Assembly (NCBI RefSeq): GCF_052072235.1
Contig: NZ_CM125436.1
Location: 5,078,001 to 5,142,000 of the forward strand
DNA length: 64,000 nucleotides
From: Brevibacillus_D fluminis_A
GTDB taxonomy: Bacteria > Bacillota > Bacilli > Brevibacillales > Brevibacillaceae
Direction: 5' to 3'
This document shows positions 60,181 through 64,000 of the stretch, piece after piece. Positions within the stretch are counted from its first letter, which is position 1; each line of letters starts with the position of its first letter. The translations under genes and the position numbers were made by a program. The notes under the pieces were generated by a model. That model did not search any database and was not told where the DNA came from. It was given only the letters and a program-made list of their open reading frames with translations.

Positions 60181-62010
60181 CTACACGGTGCGAAACGCGA
60201 TGCCGTGCGATTTCATTTCGAGCGCGGCATTGGTTTTGAGCGAATCGTTCCCGCCGAACGCTTCATCCAGGCAGATGACCTGCGCCGGCTTGCGCGCGAT
60301 GATCGCACCCACCTGCTCGCTTCCGATCTCAGACTCCACATACACGAGCAGCTCGCCTTCCCCGATCACATGGATCGTTTTGCCGCCGACCGTCTCCGTG
60401 CAGATCGGCGCGGTAAGCTCGATGCCCGCTTTCAGCAAAATCTCGTAAAGCATGTCCTCCGCCGTGCGATCTGCGACGACATGGTCGGCAAAAAGCCGTA
60501 ACTGATCGGCCAGCTCCGCTTCGGTCTGCGCAGCTTTGGCGCTGTCCCAAATTTTGAAATTGGAGGACGCCAGCGAAAACGCTTTGAAGCCGCGGTCCTG
60601 CCCCGCTCCGCCATCCTCTTGATCCATCATGGCCGCAGCGCGGCGCAGCCGTTCTCTGGTAATCGCCGAAATCGTGGCAAAATCATCCCGCCCCGTGGCT
60701 TCCGGCAGCTGCACCAAAATAAAGCGGCGATTGCCGCCATCCTGTTTGTTCATCGCCATGACCGCATGCCCCGTGGTACCCGAGCCGGCAAAAAAGTCGA
60801 GGATCAGATCATCCTTGCCGACACTGAAGCCGAGCAGATGGCTGATCAGCGAAACCGGCTTGGGATTGGGAAAAAGCTCCTGCCGGAACAGCTGCAGCAG
60901 TTCATTGCTTCCGTCGCTCGTCGTCCCCTGCTGTGTCAGCACGGACTCCTCCAGGAAGAGGCTGCGCGGCTTTTTCCCTTCCGGCAGCCGCTGCTTGAAT
61001 TGAACCGACCAGCCGTTGTGCGTCTGTACGAACCGTACCTCGCCTTTGGCCAAATCATCGCGGAAGCGCGCTTCCGAACGCAGCCAGCTGATCGGCTGGC
61101 CCAACTCGTCATGCGAAAGCACCGTCCCGTCCGGACACTCGATCGGATAATACTGCTTGCCTGATTTTCGCTTGAACGTATCCCAATAATACCGGCCCTG
61201 CTCGTCTTCCTCGCGATAGCGGGCCAAATATTCCGGCTTGTACGGCTCGAACAGCTCATGCAGTGCTGCTTCGTTTTTGGCGTACATGACGATATACTCA
61301 TGTTCCACTGCAACGTACTTGGAATCGTTGCCGCCGCCTTTTTTCTTCTGCCAGACGAAATCGGCCACATGGTTCTCCTCGCCGAAAATCTCGTCGCACA
61401 AAAGGCGCAGCTTGGCGTGTTCGATCTCGTCGATGCTGATGAAAATAACGCCGTCATCGGTCAGCAGATTGCGCGCCAAAAACAGGCGCGGGTACATCAT
61501 GGAAAGCCAGTTGGAGTGATAGCGTCCGCTTTTGTCCGCGCGGGCGGCAAGCGGGTTTCCCTCTTCGTCAGCTTGTCCGGTATAGCGCAAATAGTCTCGC
61601 AAACTATCGCGATAGTTGTCCGTGTAGATGAAGTCATTGCCTGTATTGTAAGGCGGATCGATATAGATCATCTTGACTTTGCCGTAATAGCTTTTTTGCA
61701 GCAGCTTCAAGACTTCCAGATTGTCGCCTTCGATGACCAGATTTTTTGTCGTATCAAACCGAAGCGACTGATCCGGATGAGGCAACAGCGTCGCCACGCT
61801 AGGGATCTGGAGCGTCCGGACCGCATCCTTTTTGCCGGCCCAGCCAAGCCCGTAGCGCTCGGCACCCGCCTCACCCTGTTCTCCTGCAAGCTGCATCAGC
61901 CTCTCCCAATCGATCCGGCCTTCGCTTACCGCCTCGGGAAACAGCTCCTTGAGCTGTGCAATGCGGCTCGCCAAAACCTCTCCTGCGGATAGCTGCAATC
62001 GATCGACCAT
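60181..62010 (-). CDS. Type III DNA adenine methyltransferase (Mod)
   Basis: A 609-residue N6-adenine or N4-cytosine methyltransferase of the beta group: DPPY (118-121) comes before the SAM motif FAGSGTTGHA (about 400). The central region between them should be the target recognition domain and sets specificity; it cannot be predicted here. The ATG at 62010 follows AAGGAG by 11 bases; a GTG at 62022 lies on top of that site. It is first in the mod-res operon. About 480 bp upstream have no gene. Confidence 0.95.
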   Translation of the reverse strand: MVDRLQLSAGEVLASRIAQLKELFPEAVSEGRIDWERLMQLAGEQGEAGAERYGLGWAGKKDAVRTLQIPSVATLLPHPDQSLRFDTTKNLVIEGDNLEVLKLLQKSYYGKVKMIYIDPPYNTGNDFIYTDNYRDSLRDYLRYTGQADEEGNPLAARADKSGRYHSNWLSMMYPRLFLARNLLTDDGVIFISIDEIEHAKLRLLCDEIFGEENHVADFVWQKKKGGGNDSKYVAVEHEYIVMYAKNEAALHELFEPYKPEYLARYREEDEQGRYYWDTFKRKSGKQYYPIECPDGTVLSHDELGQPISWLRSEARFRDDLAKGEVRFVQTHNGWSVQFKQRLPEGKKPRSLFLEESVLTQQGTTSDGSNELLQLFRQELFPNPKPVSLISHLLGFSVGKDDLILDFFAGSGTTGHAVMAMNKQDGGNRRFILVQLPEATGRDDFATISAITRERLRRAAAMMDQEDGGAGQDRGFKAFSLASSNFKIWDSAKAAQTEAELADQLRLFADHVVADRTAEDMLYEILLKAGIELTAPICTETVGGKTIHVIGEGELLVYVESEIGSEQVGAIIARKPAQVICLDEAFGGNDSLKTNAALEMKSHGIAFRTV

Positions 62011-62338
62011 GTTTTCAAACACTCCTTCTTCTGCCGTTCGCTATCTTTCATGTTACCATACGCGAGCCTTGTGTTTTTCGCAAAGTGCGGTTTGCAATGT
62101 CAATCTGGGTGAGGACCACCGGTTTTGCAGCGACAGCCGGGCAAAAGGCTTTCCGATCTTCTCGGGGAGCAACTGGCATTTCGCAGCCATCTGGCGGAAA
62201 AACGCTGCGGGACAAACGCGCCAAAATGGCACCGCATCCGGCCGATCTCACATCATTCATCAACGGCTCGAAAAAATAAGTGCGTACAAACGTTCTCTTT
62301 TTTCCTCTTTTCATGCTATCATAGTCAAGATCGTTTTT

Positions 62339-62441
62339 AAGAAAAACTTCTTTCAGAAGCCCTTTCAAGAAGCAGGTCCTTCAATCTGTGGAAGTTTTTC
62401 TTCCGCTCCAGAATTTATAAGCGCAAGCACTTATAAATTCT
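62339..62441 (+). other. Two strong hairpins upstream of the YdjM-like gene
   Basis: AAGAAAAACTTC (62339-62350) pairs with GAAGTTTTTCTT (62391-62402), and AGAATTTATAAG (62410-62421) pairs with CTTATAAATTCT (62430-62441) across an 8-base loop. They fill much of the 62011-62492 intergenic region, which holds no gene. Confidence 0.6.
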
Positions 62442-62492
62442 TATCTGTACAAGCGAAAAGCGCGATGAATCCGTTCGGAAGGAGGAACACAT

Positions 62493-63335
62493 GTGAACAA
62501 ATCCGGTCATTTGGCGCTTGGGGTCGCATTGGGCAGCGCCTATCTCAGCCTGGCCCCGCTTGCTTCGACGCTTACTTTGGCGGGCTTTGGCATCGGCGTC
62601 GCGGCGGTTGGAATCGGCTCGCTCGCACCCGACATCGATCACAAAACGTCGACCGCGAGCAAAGTGATCAGTCCCTTTTCGCCCCAAACAAGGCGGTCGC
62701 TCAAATCAGCCGCAGGCGTGCTCGCGCTGATCGGCGCTTTGCTGCTGGCCGTCTTTTTGAATCGGCGCTTCGGGATCGGCATCCCGTTTGAACAAGCCGT
62801 GATCTCGCTGCCGGATGGACTGATCGGCAGCTTTCCTTTTTGGCTTGCGGCAAGTGTGTTTTGCCTCTTGCTGACCAAGATCAGAGATTTGGTGCTGTTT
62901 GGTGTCGGCGCTTTTGTCCTGTACGCCTGGTATGCCTATCAACTGCATTGGTTTTTCGCCTTTTTGGGCGGGGCGCTGTTTATTTTGCCGCTGGTCCGGC
63001 ATCGCGGGGTCATTCACACGCCTGAATTCGCCATCTGCCTGACGCTCGGCCTTTGGTCGGTCGCATCCGGCGGTTCGGCATTCGTCTATGCCAGCGCGCT
63101 CGGTTTCATCATCGGCTGGTGGTCACATCTGGTCGGCGATTTGTTCGGCCAGGAAGGCATTCACTCGCTGGTGGTCCCGCGCCTGCGCGTCGCCCTTCAC
63201 CTGTTTCGCAACGGCGGTCCTATGGAAAAGCTCATCACGCGCTTTTGCTGGGTATGCAGCACAGCGATCTGGGTGATATATGTGGTGATGAAATCGCAAT
63301 GGGTGATTCACGCGGTCTGGCAGCTCGTCCGCTAA
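62493..63335 (+). CDS. YdjM-like membrane-bound metal-dependent hydrolase
   Basis: A 280-residue protein of the YdjM (DUF457) family with about seven helices. The metal-ligand motifs are SLAPDIDHKTS near residue 43-53, RHRGVIHTP near 170 and WWSHLVGDLFG near 209-219. Translation starts at GTG with GGAGG seven bases upstream; the overlapping ATG runs straight into TGA. It is a single gene preceded by a hairpin-rich leader and ended by a strong terminator. Family members are annotated as LexA-controlled inner membrane hydrolases in enterobacteria; the reaction is unknown. Confidence 0.85.
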   Translation: MNKSGHLALGVALGSAYLSLAPLASTLTLAGFGIGVAAVGIGSLAPDIDHKTSTASKVISPFSPQTRRSLKSAAGVLALIGALLLAVFLNRRFGIGIPFEQAVISLPDGLIGSFPFWLAASVFCLLLTKIRDLVLFGVGAFVLYAWYAYQLHWFFAFLGGALFILPLVRHRGVIHTPEFAICLTLGLWSVASGGSAFVYASALGFIIGWWSHLVGDLFGQEGIHSLVVPRLRVALHLFRNGGPMEKLITRFCWVCSTAIWVIYVVMKSQWVIHAVWQLVR

Positions 63336-63350
63336 ATCCGCTCAAAAAGA

Positions 63351-63407
63351 AAAAGCATTGCCGCAAGCGAATCCATTTCATCGGATTGCCCATGCAGCAA
63401 TGCTTTT
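63351..63407. terminator. Bidirectional terminator
   Basis: AAAAAGCATTGC pairs with GCAATGCTTTTT, with an inner AATCC/GGATT stem, between the YdjM-like gene and the truncated ATPase. Confidence 0.85.
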
Positions 63408-63422
63408 TCGCATGTTCTGTGT

Positions 63423-63563
63423 TTACTGTTCGCCGCGATACAGCTTGAAGCCCACGTCATCCACGGCTTTGACCTGTTGGCTGGAACGCCCGAACAGATT
63501 GCGTTTTACCGGAAAATATTTTTTGATATGCTGCACGTCCAGCAAAACCTCATTTCGCGCCAT
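63423..63563 (-). pseudogene. Truncated DppF/OppF-type peptide ABC ATPase (N-terminal 46 residues)
   Basis: The frame starts MARNEVLLDVQHIKKYFPVK and runs through VKAVDDVGFKLYRGEQ, the normal beginning of an AppF/DppF ATPase, but a stop codon follows exactly where the Walker A region should begin. No further ATPase sequence lies downstream; a terminator and the YdjM-like gene follow. Its ATG overlaps the end of the DppD-like gene by 14 bases, the usual DppD-DppF coupling. It is therefore a deletion remnant without ATP-binding ability. Confidence 0.8.
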
Positions 63564-64000
63564 CGGTGCCTGCCACCTCCTTCGTCTCCTGGATGCCAAG
63601 CCAGCGGCGTGTATCGTGATCGGTGCCAGCCTCCGCAAAGCGCGGCAGCTCCTGGCGGCATTTCTCCATCACATGCGGGCAGCGATCCGCAAACGGGCAC
63701 CCTGGCAGCGGAATCAGCAAATTGGGCGGCGTTCCCTCGATCGGCGTCAGCCGCTCCTTCTCGCTGCCGTTTGCTTTCGGCAGCAATTTCAGCAAGCCTT
63801 GCGTGTAGGGATGCTGCGGGCGATAAAAAATGTCATCGACCGGTCCTTTTTCCATCACCATGCCGCCGTACATCACGATCACGCGGCTGCAAATTTGCGC
63901 GACCACGCCCAAATCGTGCGTGATCAGCATGATCGCCGTGTTCGTCTTGGCGCTCAGCTCTTTCATCAGATCGAGGATTTGCGCCTGGATCGTCACATCG
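63550..64000 (-). CDS. Oligopeptide/dipeptide ABC transporter ATPase (DppD/OppD), C-terminal part
   Basis: The last 149 codons or so of a peptide-importer ATPase cut by the right window edge. The region after Walker B (DVTIQAQILDLM), the switch His in LITHDLGVV, and the C-terminal oligopeptide/dipeptide domain with GTPPNLLIPLPGCPFADRCP are clear; the four Cys that can hold an iron-sulfur cluster appear in part as CPFADRCPHVMEKC. It is coupled to a truncated DppF partner, so the importer may work as a DppD homodimer, use another DppF, or be decaying. Confidence 0.92.
   Translation of the reverse strand, partial: DVTIQAQILDLMKELSAKTNTAIMLITHDLGVVAQICSRVIVMYGGMVMEKGPVDDIFYRPQHPYTQGLLKLLPKANGSEKERLTPIEGTPPNLLIPLPGCPFADRCPHVMEKCRQELPRFAEAGTDHDTRRWLGIQETKEVAGTDGAK

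Overview
The window is a 64 kb chromosomal stretch of a moderately GC-rich, endospore-forming Firmicute. Several things point to Brevibacillus: the 16S rRNA reads like that genus, a caa3-type cytochrome oxidase operon is present, there is a gerA-type spore germination operon, and typical Bacillales families recur (YitT, MscL, Ger, YozB/DUF420, CtaG). Genus is inferred from remembered 16S features, not from a database search; the species is not resolved.

Layout. 1-7.6 kb: minus-strand respiratory block: ctaC-ctaD-ctaE-ctaF-ctaG-yozB-like, then (across a TauE/SafE permease gene on the plus strand) ctaB and the first codons of a probable ctaA. These make the caa3 oxidase, its hemes O/A and its copper assembly factor. 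8-12.8 kb: a DMT-type exporter and a three-gene MacAB/YknXYZ-like efflux operon. 13 kb: a small two-motif beta/gamma-crystallin protein. 13.5-17.6 kb: a ger operon (A, C, small D-like, B) behind a sigma-G-like promoter. 17.8-21.2 kb: a sigma-54 activator and, behind a clear -24/-12 promoter with two upstream 19-bp sites, a class III aminotransferase. 21.3-34.2 kb: ordinary accessory genes, several as divergent regulator/target pairs with visible operator palindromes (MocR/GNAT, LysR/oxidoreductase, LysR/EamA), plus an orphan histidine kinase, AlkD-like glycosylase, YitT protein with a structured leader, MscL and catalase. 34.4-36.5 kb: a possible 34-residue peptide gene, a beta-propeller lipoprotein and a small membrane protein.

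36.7-48.9 kb: one large minus-strand RNA block. A cluster of 18 tRNA genes is followed by two tandem, nearly identical rRNA operons. In both operons the 5S gene lies between 16S and 23S (16S-5S-23S), not in the usual place after 23S. One operon has an extra three-hairpin insert between 5S and 23S, and the tRNA cluster contains a duplicated tRNA-Asp 3' end.

49-56.7 kb: a seven-gene sugar operon on the minus strand: SorC regulator, ribose-type ABC importer (binding lipoprotein, ATPase, permease), a TrpA-like aldolase with intact catalytic and phosphate-binding residues but no trpB nearby, an FGGY kinase and a methyltransferase. The gene set suggests import, phosphorylation and retro-aldol cleavage of an unknown sugar; I regard this as the best candidate for an undescribed pathway. 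56.8 kb: a 164-bp palindromic element. 57-62 kb: a MUG-type uracil-DNA glycosylase and a complete type III restriction-modification pair. 62.5-64 kb: a YdjM-like membrane hydrolase, a 46-residue remnant of a DppF/OppF ATPase, and the end of a DppD/OppD ATPase that runs off the window.
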